This document shows positions 1 to 9,399 of a DNA stretch of 64,000 nucleotides, one piece after another. The stretch comes from Candidatus Hydrogenedentota bacterium. GTDB lineage: Bacteria > Hydrogenedentota > Hydrogenedentia > Hydrogenedentales > JAEUWI01. The stretch covers positions 232,272 to 296,271 of the forward strand of contig JAEUWI010000001.1 of NCBI GenBank assembly GCA_016791475.1. The letters are read 5' to 3'. The position numbers were made by a program, and so were the translations under genes. The first letter of the stretch is position 1. Every line of letters starts with the position of its first letter. The notes beneath the pieces are model-generated. The model was given only the letters and a program-made list of their open reading frames with translations. It did not search any database and had not been told where the DNA came from.

Positions 1-2363
1 TCGTAGAAGCGCAGCCACGATTTCCGCGCGCCTTCGTGGCCCAGGAGCGGCAGGGCGGCCCAACCCAGCGGAATAAAGGAGTCGTCATTCGAGCCGCCCC
101 AGAACATGCCGTCCTTGCGTTGTTGTCCCACGATCCAGTCCACCACTTCGTAGTTCGCCGCGAGGAGTTCGCGCTGCGCCGTCGCCCACGCGGGGGCACC
201 CTCCACAGGTTCGAAACGCAGCGGTCGCTCCGGCTCGTCCTCGTCGATGCTGCCGAACCAGGCGCGGTCGAAAAGAAGTGTCTTGTAGCGCTTCGCCATC
301 TCGTTCTCCGGGTCGATGCGCAACACAGCCAGCGGGGGATAGGCCATGTCGTAGGGCCCGCCGAAGACTTCCCACTCGTCCACTGAAATCGTGTCTCCCG
401 CGAATAGCCAGGGGCGGTAATTGTACTCTTTCATGTATTGCATGCGCGCGGGAAGCAACGCGTGTTGGGCGTATTGCGCCAGGGATTCCCCTTGTCCGGA
501 TGTGGGGGTGAGCGTCAGGGCGGAAGCGCCTGCTGCCCCGCCGACCACCAACGTGGCCCCCTTCGCGAAGGTCAGCTCCACGAGTAGCCGGTCGTTGTCC
601 GCAAGCACCAAGTCCGTAATATCGAACATCAACTCGACCACCTGCGGTGTGTCGTTGCCTGAGTAGTCTATACGAACGCAGGACTGTGTCCAGAAACGAC
701 TGGGGTTTCCAGGATCACGCAGCTTCATCCAGAGCACGTCCGCTTGAGCCTGGGGGTTGACCACAAGACGCAGGCCAATCGCGTCGACGCCGGTCAGGGT
801 CTTGCTCGGAGCCGCCAGCACGTGAATCGACTGAAGCGGTGCCAGGGTAAGCTCCGAAGGAACTCCCGCCTGCGCGCTCGTCGGGAGAACAACGCGATGT
901 TGGCCGCCCTTGAGCTTCTCGAGGGCATCCCAATAGCGCGAAATGTCCGCCGTTGACGCGATTGGAGTGCCGATGTAGGCTACCTGGCTGCTCTGATTCG
1001 TCTCCTTCTTGTCCTGGCGGCCCACTTCCCAGAGTTGCATCTCATGGATACGTGTAGGTTCGGTCAGCGGCATTTCCGCGCTGCCTTCGAGATCCTCAGG
1101 CAGGCCGTGTTCCTTAACGAGCGGAATCTGAAAAATTTCATCACCCTTCAAATCGATCTTTTCAGAATAAAAGACCGGTGCGTACTTTTCCATTCTCAAC
1201 AAGGGCACGTCCTCTTTGTTGCGTCGCACGTCCAAGCCGGACAGCGTGCCCTCAAAGGAGACGTAGTTTGGCTTTTCGCCCGTCGCAAGCTTCACCTCGA
1301 TATTCTCGCCATGAAAATCGGCATCGCCGAGGATGAACGTGAAAAGCCGGTAGGGCGCGGGCCATGCCAGTTCGTAGCGCCCGTCCATGATGAAGGAGAC
1401 CGGAATCTGTTCGTCCAGGCACGACTCCACCAGACTCTGGCGCATGGGCAGCACGCCTTCGCCCGCCTTCACCACGGGAAGCTCCATCGCATCGAGATCG
1501 CCATACTCCGCCAGAAGCCGCCGGGCCGCATCCCCATCCATGGGTGCATCGCGGAGCGCGGGATTCGCTGGCGCTTCGTTCTTTTCATACAGCGCCGCGA
1601 TCTCGGCATCGTCCAATGGGTAATCGAACATCCGGATTTCGTCATAGCGCGATTGCTGGAGGAAGGGGCTGAAGAGTCCGGGCAGGGGCGCCTGCCACCA
1701 CGCGTCCTGCCCCCACGACGACCCGACGAGTTTGCCATTGTGATAGAGCTTCATCCCGTATGCACGGTCGTAGCTCATCGCCACATGGTGCCACGCTCCA
1801 TCTTGCCACGTGGGTTGATCGGCCTTTACGCGATGATACTCCGAGCGCACGTCGCGCAGGTGGGCGTGGAGGCGTCCCTCCTGATCCACCTCCACCGTGA
1901 AGAGGTCCCGTTCCTTTCGGCCCCACGCGCTGCTACCCTGCATGAACAGGACTCCCCGATGGGCCGCCTCGCCCTTGACCCAGAAAGCCACCGTGCCGCG
2001 ATCCCCATAGAAATGCCCCGAGCCCCAGTAGTGAGGCTTCTTCCGCCACTCGCCCCAGACCACGGCAACGGTCAGATCGCAGTCCAGACCCGACTGGTTC
2101 CAGGTGCCGGCGGACTTGGGCGCGCCGTCCTCAATGTGCAGTCCGTTTCCGAAGCGGCCTTCGCCGATGGAGAGAGCCCGCTCCTTCAGGCTTTCCGCTC
2201 CCTGACTCTTGTAGTGCTCATTGCGCGATACGAAGTCGGAAAGGATCTCGGAAGTTTCCTCAAAAGGCAAATACAGCGTTTCACCGGGAGGAGAGGCCGC
2301 TGAGTTTGCCTCAGACGGGGTGATCACCGAAAGCAATAGGACGAGAGATAGAGCACGGGCCAT
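1..2363 (-). CDS. Secreted LamG-domain protein (3' end beyond window)
   Basis: Reading the minus strand from an ATG at 2363 gives an uninterrupted frame of about 787 codons to the window edge, so the C-terminus is missing. AGGGAG lies 8 nt upstream of the ATG. The N-terminus has a short basic start and a hydrophobic stretch (residues 3-16), like a Sec signal peptide. Residues about 30-262 show a LamG/concanavalin-like jelly roll: WHHVAMSYD at 191-199 and the closing pattern YDEIRMFDYPLDDAEIAALY at 240-259. The rest (about 265-787) is unassigned, mostly beta-rich, and resembles glycan-active or cell-surface proteins with an added LamG carbohydrate-binding module. It diverges from the propeller gene at 2567. 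The frame and LamG call are firm; the catalytic role, if any, is unknown. Confidence 0.8.
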   Translation of the reverse strand, partial: MARALSLVLLLSVITPSEANSAASPPGETLYLPFEETSEILSDFVSRNEHYKSQGAESLKERALSIGEGRFGNGLHIEDGAPKSAGTWNQSGLDCDLTVAVVWGEWRKKPHYWGSGHFYGDRGTVAFWVKGEAAHRGVLFMQGSSAWGRKERDLFTVEVDQEGRLHAHLRDVRSEYHRVKADQPTWQDGAWHHVAMSYDRAYGMKLYHNGKLVGSSWGQDAWWQAPLPGLFSPFLQQSRYDEIRMFDYPLDDAEIAALYEKNEAPANPALRDAPMDGDAARRLLAEYGDLDAMELPVVKAGEGVLPMRQSLVESCLDEQIPVSFIMDGRYELAWPAPYRLFTFILGDADFHGENIEVKLATGEKPNYVSFEGTLSGLDVRRNKEDVPLLRMEKYAPVFYSEKIDLKGDEIFQIPLVKEHGLPEDLEGSAEMPLTEPTRIHEMQLWEVGRQDKKETNQSSQVAYIGTPIASTADISRYWDALEKLKGGQHRVVLPTSAQAGVPSELTLAPLQSIHVLAAPSKTLTGVDAIGLRLVVNPQAQADVLWMKLRDPGNPSRFWTQSCVRIDYSGNDTPQVVELMFDITDLVLADNDRLLVELTFAKGATLVVGGAAGASALTLTPTSGQGESLAQYAQHALLPARMQYMKEYNYRPWLFAGDTISVDEWEVFGGPYDMAYPPLAVLRIDPENEMAKRYKTLLFDRAWFGSIDEDEPERPLRFEPVEGAPAWATAQRELLAANYEVVDWIVGQQRKDGMFWGGSNDDSFIPLGWAALPLLGHEGARKSWLRFY

Positions 2364-2389
2364 TCGAAAGACTCCCTGGGAATGCGACA

Positions 2390-2524
2390 GGCGCGGTTCG
2401 TGCGGGAAATAGAGAACTCCGTCGGTACCGGGGCAGTGTAAGTCTATAAAAACTCCCAAATCAATAGACCCTTGATCTCCGACCGTCCTTTCGATAGCAT
2501 GGTGCGGTCGGGCGCGGTTCGTGC
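2390..2524. promoter_or_regulatory. Divergent intergenic region with 14-bp direct repeat and small inverted repeat
   Basis: A perfect 14-bp direct repeat (GGCGCGGTTCGTGC) occurs at 2390-2403 and 2511-2524. The copies sit 27 and 43 nt upstream of the two divergent start codons. Between them lies an inverted repeat, GTCTAT (2442-2447) and ATAGAC (2464-2469). This could be a shared operator for the two secreted-protein genes. No convincing -35/-10 pair was found. Confidence 0.3.
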
Positions 2525-2566
2525 ATTCCTGGGTGTTCCCCCTTACCCCATTGGAGGTCGTGCTTC

Positions 2567-5140
2567 ATGAAATCGTTCGTATGCATCGGGCTGATCGCCA
2601 TCGCGCTGGCGGCCCACGCCGCGCCCGAAAAGTTCCTGACCTACAACCAGGCCACCGAAGTGAGTCTGCGCGATGCGGCCGGGATGGAGGCGGATTCCCG
2701 GGAAATCAACGCGCTCGCGGTCGAGGGGAACTACGTCTACGGCGCCACATCGGGTGATGCGTGTCATATCTTCCGCTTTGATCCCGCCACCGCGAGAGTT
2801 GATGTCCTCGCAACCGTCCCCGGCACGAACACGGTCATGCGGGGGCTTGCGGTGGATGGGGACACGGTCTATGTCGGCACGATGCTGACCAAGGAGCAGC
2901 TCTGGCTTAAGATTCGGAAAGCGCAGCCCGGTTTTGACCCCGAAGACGCCAACCTGATTCCCATCAAGCCCGAGTATAACACCGGCCACATGTACCGTAT
3001 CAGCGAGGGCAAACTGGAGGACCTTGGGGTTCCGGTGCCCAATCAGGGTATCCACACCATGACGCTGGACAAGAAGCGCGGCCTCATCTACGGTGTTACC
3101 GCGCCCAACGGCCGCTTTTTCATCTACGACACGAAAACCGGTAACGTGGAGCACACCGCATTCGGCGAGACCTATTCCATGGTCTCGAATCACCGCGTGG
3201 GGCTGGTCACCGTAGATCGTGAACTCGCCGGGATTACACCTGGCGAAGCGGAGTGGAACAATCGTCTCATTGCGAAGGCCATGCACGTAGCCTCTGATGG
3301 AAAGATGTACACCTCCGGTTGGGATGGGCAAATCCTCCGCTACGACCCCGAAGTGGCCGATCTCCAGCAGCGTTTCACCGCGGTAGCCTATATCCCCTCC
3401 GTGCCTGGACGAAACTATTGGAACCGTATCGACGCCATCGTGGAAAAGGATGGCCACCTTTACCTCGGTACTTCCGACGGCTACATCGTCAAGTACAATC
3501 TGGCCACCGAGGAGATGGGCGTATTCGGCAAACCCATTCGCGCCATCGACGTCATGGGCATGGCCTTTTCTCCCCTGGATGGTCGGCTCTACGGCGTGAG
3601 CGGCGGCGGCGAGGAAGGCATGAGTCGCTTGTGGTCGTGCAACGTGACCGACGGCACTTTCGACATCGATTTTCCGGCAAAGCAGGTCTTCCAGAACCGC
3701 CGACGGGTGGGGGCTGTGGCCTGCGCCGCGGACGGCACGCTGGTCGCTGCGGAGGCCTACCGCGTGGGCAATCTTTGGGCCCTGACCGCGGGCGAGCCAA
3801 AGGCCTGGGAGAAGAGCGGCGTGTTCCCGCCCACAACCGCGGGCGAGGGAAGGGTCGCCGTTGTGGATGAAGGTAGATTCGCGCTGCGCAAGCCCCTTGA
3901 GGTTGAGGTGTATCCCATTCCCACATCAATGCACGGTGGATCGGGCTACACGGCGGTCGAGCAGGATCGAAAGGGCCGCGTCTATATTGGTACCGCCTAC
4001 TACGGGAAGACGGCCTATCTCGCGCAGCTTACGCCTCGAACGGCGGACTGGAAATCGGTGTTCAGATCGGATGAATTGACGGGTCAGTACGGGCGTGGCC
4101 AGGGCATTCCCGGAAAGATCCACACAAAATTGCGGCTCGGCGAGGATGGCAAAATCTACGGCGCGATGAAACAGGGCTATGAACTGCATTATGAGATTCG
4201 GGCCGACGTGGGGGAAGCGCCGGAGGGTGCGCGCGGCAGTCAGTACACGTGCCATCTTTTCTCCTACGACCCAAAGACCGATACCGCGCTGGATCTCGGA
4301 CCGGGGCTGCTCCAGCAGGGTATTACCAGTTTCGAAGTGGACACCGCGCGCGGCTACCTCTATGGCGCCACTGTGCCCGGCGTTTCGTTTATTGTCTATG
4401 ACCTGAAGACCAGGCGCCTCTGGGACGCCGGTCAAATGTCGCACGGACACCCGAAGCGGTACATGCCGGGCGACCCCGGCACAGGCAAAATCTATCACCC
4501 CGGCGAAACCACGCCCTCGGGCAGAAACTTCATGAGCGTGTGGGATCCGGAAGAATTTCGCCTGCGCGATATCGAGGTGGTGGGGGAGGAGGGGCTGAAG
4601 TATGTCCACTCCTATGCCTCCGCGTGCGGCGCACCGGGGACAAGCACCTACTACGGCCTCGCGGGCGACACGATCTTCGAGATGAGCCTGGACACCAGCA
4701 AGGATGGCAAGCTGCACGCCCGCCCCTTGTGCTACGTGGGCGTCGATGGCGATTCACAGCACTCGGGGGTGCAGGCTTTCGAGCGCGGTCCCGACGGCCG
4801 TATTTACTGGGGAAGCACGGGCGGGCGCAACGTGCCCCTGGACATTTTCGTGTGGGATCCCAAGACCGAAACGAAGACCTATCTCGGTTCTTGCGCCACG
4901 GGCGGCGACTACATCCGGTGGAGTCATCTCCAGGGCATGTCCTTCGACGAGAAAGGCAACCTCGCCATGCATATTCTGTATGCGGAAATTACACCGGAGC
5001 AGCGCAAGCACTGGAAAGTGTCGAAAGACTTTGAATACGAGGAGATCGAGGAGCAGCCCCACTTCAAGGGCTATCCCACCCTCGATGAAGGTACCTTCTA
5101 CAGCGTGTACTACGTGAAAAACGCGACAAAATTGAAGTAA
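2567..5140 (+). CDS. Secreted beta-propeller-like protein, 857 aa
   Basis: The start is an ATG with GGAGG about 11 nt upstream. Residues 1-18 form a clean Sec signal peptide (hydrophobic core, cleavage near AHA). The mature protein is built of many short repeats with motifs such as YVYG, RLYGVSGG, YLYGAT, IYWGST and LYLGTSDG about every 40-60 residues. This is the pattern of WD40/NHL/PQQ-like beta-propellers, probably two propellers given the length. No catalytic signature is evident. It lies between the divergent LamG gene and a sugar oxidoreductase, so binding or processing of extracellular glycans is a guess. Family assignment is only at the fold level. Confidence 0.75.
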   Translation: MKSFVCIGLIAIALAAHAAPEKFLTYNQATEVSLRDAAGMEADSREINALAVEGNYVYGATSGDACHIFRFDPATARVDVLATVPGTNTVMRGLAVDGDTVYVGTMLTKEQLWLKIRKAQPGFDPEDANLIPIKPEYNTGHMYRISEGKLEDLGVPVPNQGIHTMTLDKKRGLIYGVTAPNGRFFIYDTKTGNVEHTAFGETYSMVSNHRVGLVTVDRELAGITPGEAEWNNRLIAKAMHVASDGKMYTSGWDGQILRYDPEVADLQQRFTAVAYIPSVPGRNYWNRIDAIVEKDGHLYLGTSDGYIVKYNLATEEMGVFGKPIRAIDVMGMAFSPLDGRLYGVSGGGEEGMSRLWSCNVTDGTFDIDFPAKQVFQNRRRVGAVACAADGTLVAAEAYRVGNLWALTAGEPKAWEKSGVFPPTTAGEGRVAVVDEGRFALRKPLEVEVYPIPTSMHGGSGYTAVEQDRKGRVYIGTAYYGKTAYLAQLTPRTADWKSVFRSDELTGQYGRGQGIPGKIHTKLRLGEDGKIYGAMKQGYELHYEIRADVGEAPEGARGSQYTCHLFSYDPKTDTALDLGPGLLQQGITSFEVDTARGYLYGATVPGVSFIVYDLKTRRLWDAGQMSHGHPKRYMPGDPGTGKIYHPGETTPSGRNFMSVWDPEEFRLRDIEVVGEEGLKYVHSYASACGAPGTSTYYGLAGDTIFEMSLDTSKDGKLHARPLCYVGVDGDSQHSGVQAFERGPDGRIYWGSTGGRNVPLDIFVWDPKTETKTYLGSCATGGDYIRWSHLQGMSFDEKGNLAMHILYAEITPEQRKHWKVSKDFEYEEIEEQPHFKGYPTLDEGTFYSVYYVKNATKLK

Positions 5141-5160
5141 GAGGAAGGACACACTCATTG

Positions 5161-5176
5161 CCACGGTCCTCCGTGG
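5161..5176. other. Short perfect hairpin
   Basis: CCACGG-TCCT-CCGTGG forms a 6-bp stem 20 nt after the propeller gene stop. It has no U tract, so it is not a typical intrinsic terminator. The arm resembles the CACGGAGG unit of the dispersed repeats found later in the window. Confidence 0.3.
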
Positions 5177-5233
5177 TGACGAGCGCAAGGGAACTCGCGG
5201 TTCAGCATAATAGATTTTGAAGTTCGGAGCAGT

Positions 5234-6298
5234 ATGAACAATTCCATCGGTTTCGGTATTCTCGGTGCGGGGCTCGTGAGCCCTTTTCACGCCAACGCCA
5301 TCCTTCATTCCAACGGAGGACGCCTGGTCGCCATAGCCGACGTGGATCAGGCCCGGGCGAACAGTCGCGCGTCGGAGTTTGGCGTCGAAGCGCGCCACAG
5401 TCTTGAGGCGCTCCTGGACGATCCCGCGATCAGCGTGATCAACATCGCCACCCCAAACCATCTCCACTTCGAGGCCGTCCTCGCCTGCGCGCAGGCGGGC
5501 AGGCACGTGCTGTGCGAAAAACCCCCGGCCATGTCCCTTGCCGAAACAGATCAAATGGTGGCGGCCTGCAAAGATGCCGGCGTGAAGTTCGGCTGTACCG
5601 TGCAGTGCCGCGTGCGCGACGCCGTGGCCGCCATCAAGCGCGCGGTCGACAGCGGGCGCTTTGGTCAACTGCTCCAGGCGGATACCTATATGAAATGGTA
5701 TCGACCTGCCGATTATTACCATATGGATCCGTGGCGTTCTTCCCGCCAGTGCGGTGCCGGGGTGACAATCCAGCACGCCTTTCATTACATCGACCTGCTA
5801 GTTTACCTGGCGGGGCCCATGAAGCGGGTTGACGCGCGGATGACGAATCTGCAGCATCCTTCGGTCAACCTCGAAGATACGCTGTCGGCCTTCGTGGAGT
5901 ATGAAAGCGGTGCCCATGGGGTCGTGCAGGCGACCACGGCGCTCTGGCCCGGTTCAGACTTGCGCGTCGAAATTCACGGAGAAAACGGCACGGCGATCCT
6001 GATTGGCGAGCGGATGGCGGAGTGGAAGTTCAAAGATGAGCAGTCCGACGACGAGGCCATTCGCCGTCTGGGCAGTGCGGAGCAACACACCGCCGCCGGC
6101 GGAGCGGCCGACTTCGGTTTTCGCGATCACCTTGTTGTGGTGCAGGACATGATTGACGCTATTCTCGCCGGGCGCGATGTCGTGATTCCGGTGGAAAGTG
6201 TCCGTCACACGTTGGAAGTCGCCCTGGCCATGTATGCGTCGGCAAAACGCAGCGGTCCGGTGGCGCTTCCGCTGGCGACGGATGTGGAGATCTGGTGA
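5234..6298 (+). CDS. Gfo/Idh/MocA family NAD(P)-dependent oxidoreductase
   Basis: This 354-aa cytoplasmic protein has the family's N-terminal Rossmann motif (GFGILGAGLVS, residues about 4-14). It also has the signature CEKPPAM near residue 96, whose EKP lysine contacts cofactor and substrate, and a C-terminal alpha/beta domain typical of the GFO_IDH_MocA_C fold. Length is normal (330-380 aa). Members oxidise or epimerise sugars, inositols and sugar acids. The substrate cannot be told from sequence, but the neighbouring pectate lyase suggests a uronate or other sugar. The ATG is preceded by GGAG. Family call is secure, substrate unknown. Confidence 0.9.
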   Translation: MNNSIGFGILGAGLVSPFHANAILHSNGGRLVAIADVDQARANSRASEFGVEARHSLEALLDDPAISVINIATPNHLHFEAVLACAQAGRHVLCEKPPAMSLAETDQMVAACKDAGVKFGCTVQCRVRDAVAAIKRAVDSGRFGQLLQADTYMKWYRPADYYHMDPWRSSRQCGAGVTIQHAFHYIDLLVYLAGPMKRVDARMTNLQHPSVNLEDTLSAFVEYESGAHGVVQATTALWPGSDLRVEIHGENGTAILIGERMAEWKFKDEQSDDEAIRRLGSAEQHTAAGGAADFGFRDHLVVVQDMIDAILAGRDVVIPVESVRHTLEVALAMYASAKRSGPVALPLATDVEIW

Positions 6299-6447
6299 AC
6301 TCATCCCGGGCGCAATTGCGAGCGCCGGGAAGGTGATGGGGAATGATTGTCTTGGAAGTCCCCGCGTAATCCGGGTGGTAGCAGTCCGTATACAGTTTAT
6401 GACTCAATGGGCCAATTTCGCTCGTGGCTGGCGAGAAGGAGATGGTT

Positions 6448-7923
6448 ATGCAGTGTGTGCAGTGGATTTCAAAAATCCTCCCGGCGGGGGTATTGTCCGC
6501 CGCCCTCTTGTGTGCGGCGCCATTGCCCGCCGAAGGGCCCGGCAAAACCGAAGTCGTCGCCGCCATGAAAAAATCAACGGACTACATGATGGACAAAGTC
6601 TCCAATCGTGGTGGCTTCGTCAGCATGTACACGGAGGATCTCTCTCGGCAGTGGGGGGAGGTGCCCGCGCGACGCTCCATGATCTGGGTGCAGGATCCCG
6701 GCACCGTCACCGTGGCCAAAATGCTGCTCGAAGTCCACGAGGCCACCGGCGAGGAAGTTTTCCTGAACGCCGCGCGCCAATGCGCGGATGCGCTGATCTG
6801 GGGCCAGCTTCCCTGCGGTGGCTGGAATTACTTTATCGATTTTGAGCCGGAGGGCACCGCGAAATGGTATGAAGAAATCGGCGCCCATGCCTGGGGCTGG
6901 GACGAGTTCTACCATTTTCACGGTAACGCCACCTACGACGATCTCACGACGGCCACCGCGGCGGATTTTCTGCTGGATCTGTACACCCTCACCATGGACC
7001 CGGCCTACCGCGATGCGGTGATGAAGGTCATCGACGGTATGCTGGCTTCCCAGTATCCGGTGGGCGGCTGGCCCCAGCGATACCCGGTTCACGCCCTGCC
7101 CGATGGCGCGGGGCACGTGGAGGACTACTCCGCCTACCTCACCTTCAATGACGACGTGATCCTGGGCAACATCAAGTTCATGCTGAAGGCCCACCGCCTG
7201 CTGGGGCTGCGCGAATGCCGCGTCTCCGCCGAGCGCGGCATGCAGTTCTATCTCGTTTCCCAATTGGGTACCCCCCAGGCCGGCTGGGCCCAGCAATACA
7301 CCCTCGACATCCAGCCGGGCGCCGCACGGGAGTACGAGCCACGATGCGTTGCGCCCAGCCAGACCGTGCAGAATATCTATGACCTGATGCGTTTTTACAA
7401 GGTCACGGGCGACCGGCGCTACCTGCGCGGCATTCCCGACGCCCTCGACTGGCTCGATCGGGAACGGCTGCCGGAGGGTCACGCCACCGCGGGCCAGACC
7501 CACGCTCAGTTCGTCGACATTGGCACGGGCAAGCCCCTCTACGCCCACCGTGAGGGACCGAACCGCGTGGAGGGTCGCTACTGGGTGGACTACACCCCCG
7601 GCAACTTCCCCGATCACTACGGCATGCAGATTACCATCGACGTCGCCGAGATTCGCAAGGAATACGAACGCGTCTTTGCCCTGAGCCCCGAAGCGGCCAT
7701 GAAAGAGGAAACCTGGCCGGTCAATCCGTTACCCGAGACAACCGGAGCCGAGGTCAAGAAGATTCTCGATGCGCAGGACGCGAAGAAAGGCATCTGGCTG
7801 GAGAATCTTTCCGCCGCCGATCACATCGACTGGAAATACAGACCGCGCTTCGAGTTTCGCGGTATCAGCACCCGCACCTGGTGCAACAACATGCGGGCGC
7901 TCGCCGGCTACGTGGCGGAGTAA
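6448..7923 (+). CDS. Secreted pectate lyase, PL10-like
   Basis: The chosen ATG at 6448 has AAGGAG ending 6 nt upstream; in-frame GTG 6424 and ATG 6442 are less well placed. The first 25-30 residues form a Sec signal peptide (ILPAGVLSAALLCAAPLPAEG). The protein (491 aa) has the (alpha/alpha)-toroid hallmarks of PL10 pectate lyases: GGWPQRYP followed by a Tyr-rich segment and LTFNDDVI, which holds the calcium/substrate Asp. Members cleave polygalacturonate by beta-elimination outside the cytoplasm. The protein is somewhat longer than minimal PL10 enzymes. It follows a sugar oxidoreductase on the same strand and converges with a transporter gene. Enzyme family fairly sure, exact polysaccharide unproven. 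Confidence 0.8.
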   Translation: MQCVQWISKILPAGVLSAALLCAAPLPAEGPGKTEVVAAMKKSTDYMMDKVSNRGGFVSMYTEDLSRQWGEVPARRSMIWVQDPGTVTVAKMLLEVHEATGEEVFLNAARQCADALIWGQLPCGGWNYFIDFEPEGTAKWYEEIGAHAWGWDEFYHFHGNATYDDLTTATAADFLLDLYTLTMDPAYRDAVMKVIDGMLASQYPVGGWPQRYPVHALPDGAGHVEDYSAYLTFNDDVILGNIKFMLKAHRLLGLRECRVSAERGMQFYLVSQLGTPQAGWAQQYTLDIQPGAAREYEPRCVAPSQTVQNIYDLMRFYKVTGDRRYLRGIPDALDWLDRERLPEGHATAGQTHAQFVDIGTGKPLYAHREGPNRVEGRYWVDYTPGNFPDHYGMQITIDVAEIRKEYERVFALSPEAAMKEETWPVNPLPETTGAEVKKILDAQDAKKGIWLENLSAADHIDWKYRPRFEFRGISTRTWCNNMRALAGYVAE

Positions 7924-7957
7924 AGTCAACGGGGCCGGTGCCGGCCTGAAGCTCCCG

Positions 7958-9319
7958 TCAGCCGCCGCTGATGGCCTTCTGAATCTGTGTCCAGTAATCC
8001 GGCAGCTTCGCCGAGGCCAGCCAGAGCGACAACAGCAGGCTCGCGGCGAGGAACGCGTTGCGCCCCGCGTTGGCCTTATAGGCTCCCATGACCGAGCGCT
8101 TGTTGACCAGGTAAATGATGATAACAATGGCAATGGGGACAATGACGATATTCACGCCCATCAGCAGGATGATTTTGAGCAGCGCGGGGAACTCCCAAAA
8201 GGGCGAAAGTACCGAAGGCACCGCGATCCAGAAGATGAGCAGCCCGCGGAAACGCGTATTCTCTTTTGTATAGTGCCAGTCCAGCTTGAGCGTGTCCAGG
8301 CAGAAATAGCACATCAACTGCGCCACAACAATCAGCGTGGTGAAGCCGCATAAAAACAGGCCCAGCCCGAATATTTTCGGAGACAGGGTGCTCAGCGCGG
8401 CCGGCAGCGCGCGGGTCAAGACGCGTCCCGCCTCGCCTACGGTCTGAATGGAGGCATGGTTTTCGAGGGGATACAGGGCATAGCCGCCCGCCACAAGGAC
8501 CATCACCGAGTAGAGGCCGAAGAGTACACCGAGATTAAGAACCGACTTCCAGAAGTAGCGGGGGAGATCTTCGGGCTTCGCATTATCGTCGGCGTGAAAA
8601 TAGGAGAAGCTCAACAGCGGTGCGGCGGCCAGCGCGCCGCCCGCGATGGCCATGATCGAACCGAAGGAATCGCGGGTGCGCTCCGTGCCCGGAATCTGCA
8701 GGTCCGTCGGGATCGTCGGCACCAGCCCGCCCAGAATCGCGCCGAATTCCTCCAGCCCGCGCACGGCCACGATCAGGAAGCAGCCGAACATGAGAAACAG
8801 CAGGCCGGTCATGGCTTTCTGTGCGCGTGCATAGCCCCCGGAAAGAAGCAGATACAAGATGCCGGTGGCCAGAAGAATCGAGGCGCTGATGGTGGCCAGG
8901 TGGTAGGCGCCTGTCGCCTCCGCTGTGGCGTCCGCACCCGGCTTGTACCAGTTAAAAATGGAAAGAAGCGACTCCGTCATGACGGACATCTGTCCCATAT
9001 TCACAAAGAGATTGAACAGCACCATCACCACGATGACAAACCAGGTGATCGCGGGGTGTATCTCGTCGCGAATGACCGAGAGCATGCCCTTGCCCCCCGC
9101 CATGATACCGATGCGCGCGCCGGAATCGAGGCAGATGATCAGTGCGGGTAATATGAGCAGCGTCAGCCAGAGCAGATCATAGCGAAACCACGCCCCGGCC
9201 AGCACCAGCGCGCTCGTGGAACCCGCGCCCATGATCCCCGCCGTCATCACGGCGGCCGGGCCAACGAAGGCCGCCACCAGGCGAAACCAGGCCGACAGTC
9301 CGGACTTATCTTCCGTCAT
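7958..9319 (-). CDS. Atypical Nramp-related membrane transporter
   Basis: This 453-aa integral membrane protein has about 11 hydrophobic segments and an Nramp/APC-like layout. AAGGA precedes the ATG. The helix-1 motif DPGN that binds metal in canonical Nramp proteins is absent: the equivalent segment reads GPAAVMTAGIMGAGS. The helix-6 MPH motif is also replaced, by AAAPLLSFSYFHADD. It therefore belongs to a divergent branch whose substrate is unclear; divalent metal transport should not be assumed. It is downstream of, and co-oriented with, the secreted protein at 9400-10854 (80-bp gap) and converges with the pectate lyase gene. Confidence 0.7.
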   Translation of the reverse strand: MTEDKSGLSAWFRLVAAFVGPAAVMTAGIMGAGSTSALVLAGAWFRYDLLWLTLLILPALIICLDSGARIGIMAGGKGMLSVIRDEIHPAITWFVIVVMVLFNLFVNMGQMSVMTESLLSIFNWYKPGADATAEATGAYHLATISASILLATGILYLLLSGGYARAQKAMTGLLFLMFGCFLIVAVRGLEEFGAILGGLVPTIPTDLQIPGTERTRDSFGSIMAIAGGALAAAPLLSFSYFHADDNAKPEDLPRYFWKSVLNLGVLFGLYSVMVLVAGGYALYPLENHASIQTVGEAGRVLTRALPAALSTLSPKIFGLGLFLCGFTTLIVVAQLMCYFCLDTLKLDWHYTKENTRFRGLLIFWIAVPSVLSPFWEFPALLKIILLMGVNIVIVPIAIVIIIYLVNKRSVMGAYKANAGRNAFLAASLLLSLWLASAKLPDYWTQIQKAISGG

Positions 9320-9399
9320 TCGGGTCGTTCCTTTCGTTCAAGTTGAAGCGCCTGCCGGGACGGTACACGGGAGTATGTCCATCTCCACGTCCCTGCGGA

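Noticed and set aside
1035..2303. 422-codon plus-strand frame at the left end
   Set aside because: The minus strand holds a continuous frame with signal peptide and LamG domain over the same bases; the plus translation has no recognisable features.
7928..7950. GGCCGG-TG-CCGGCC palindrome after the pectate lyase gene as a terminator
   Set aside because: The loop is only two bases and no T run follows on either strand.
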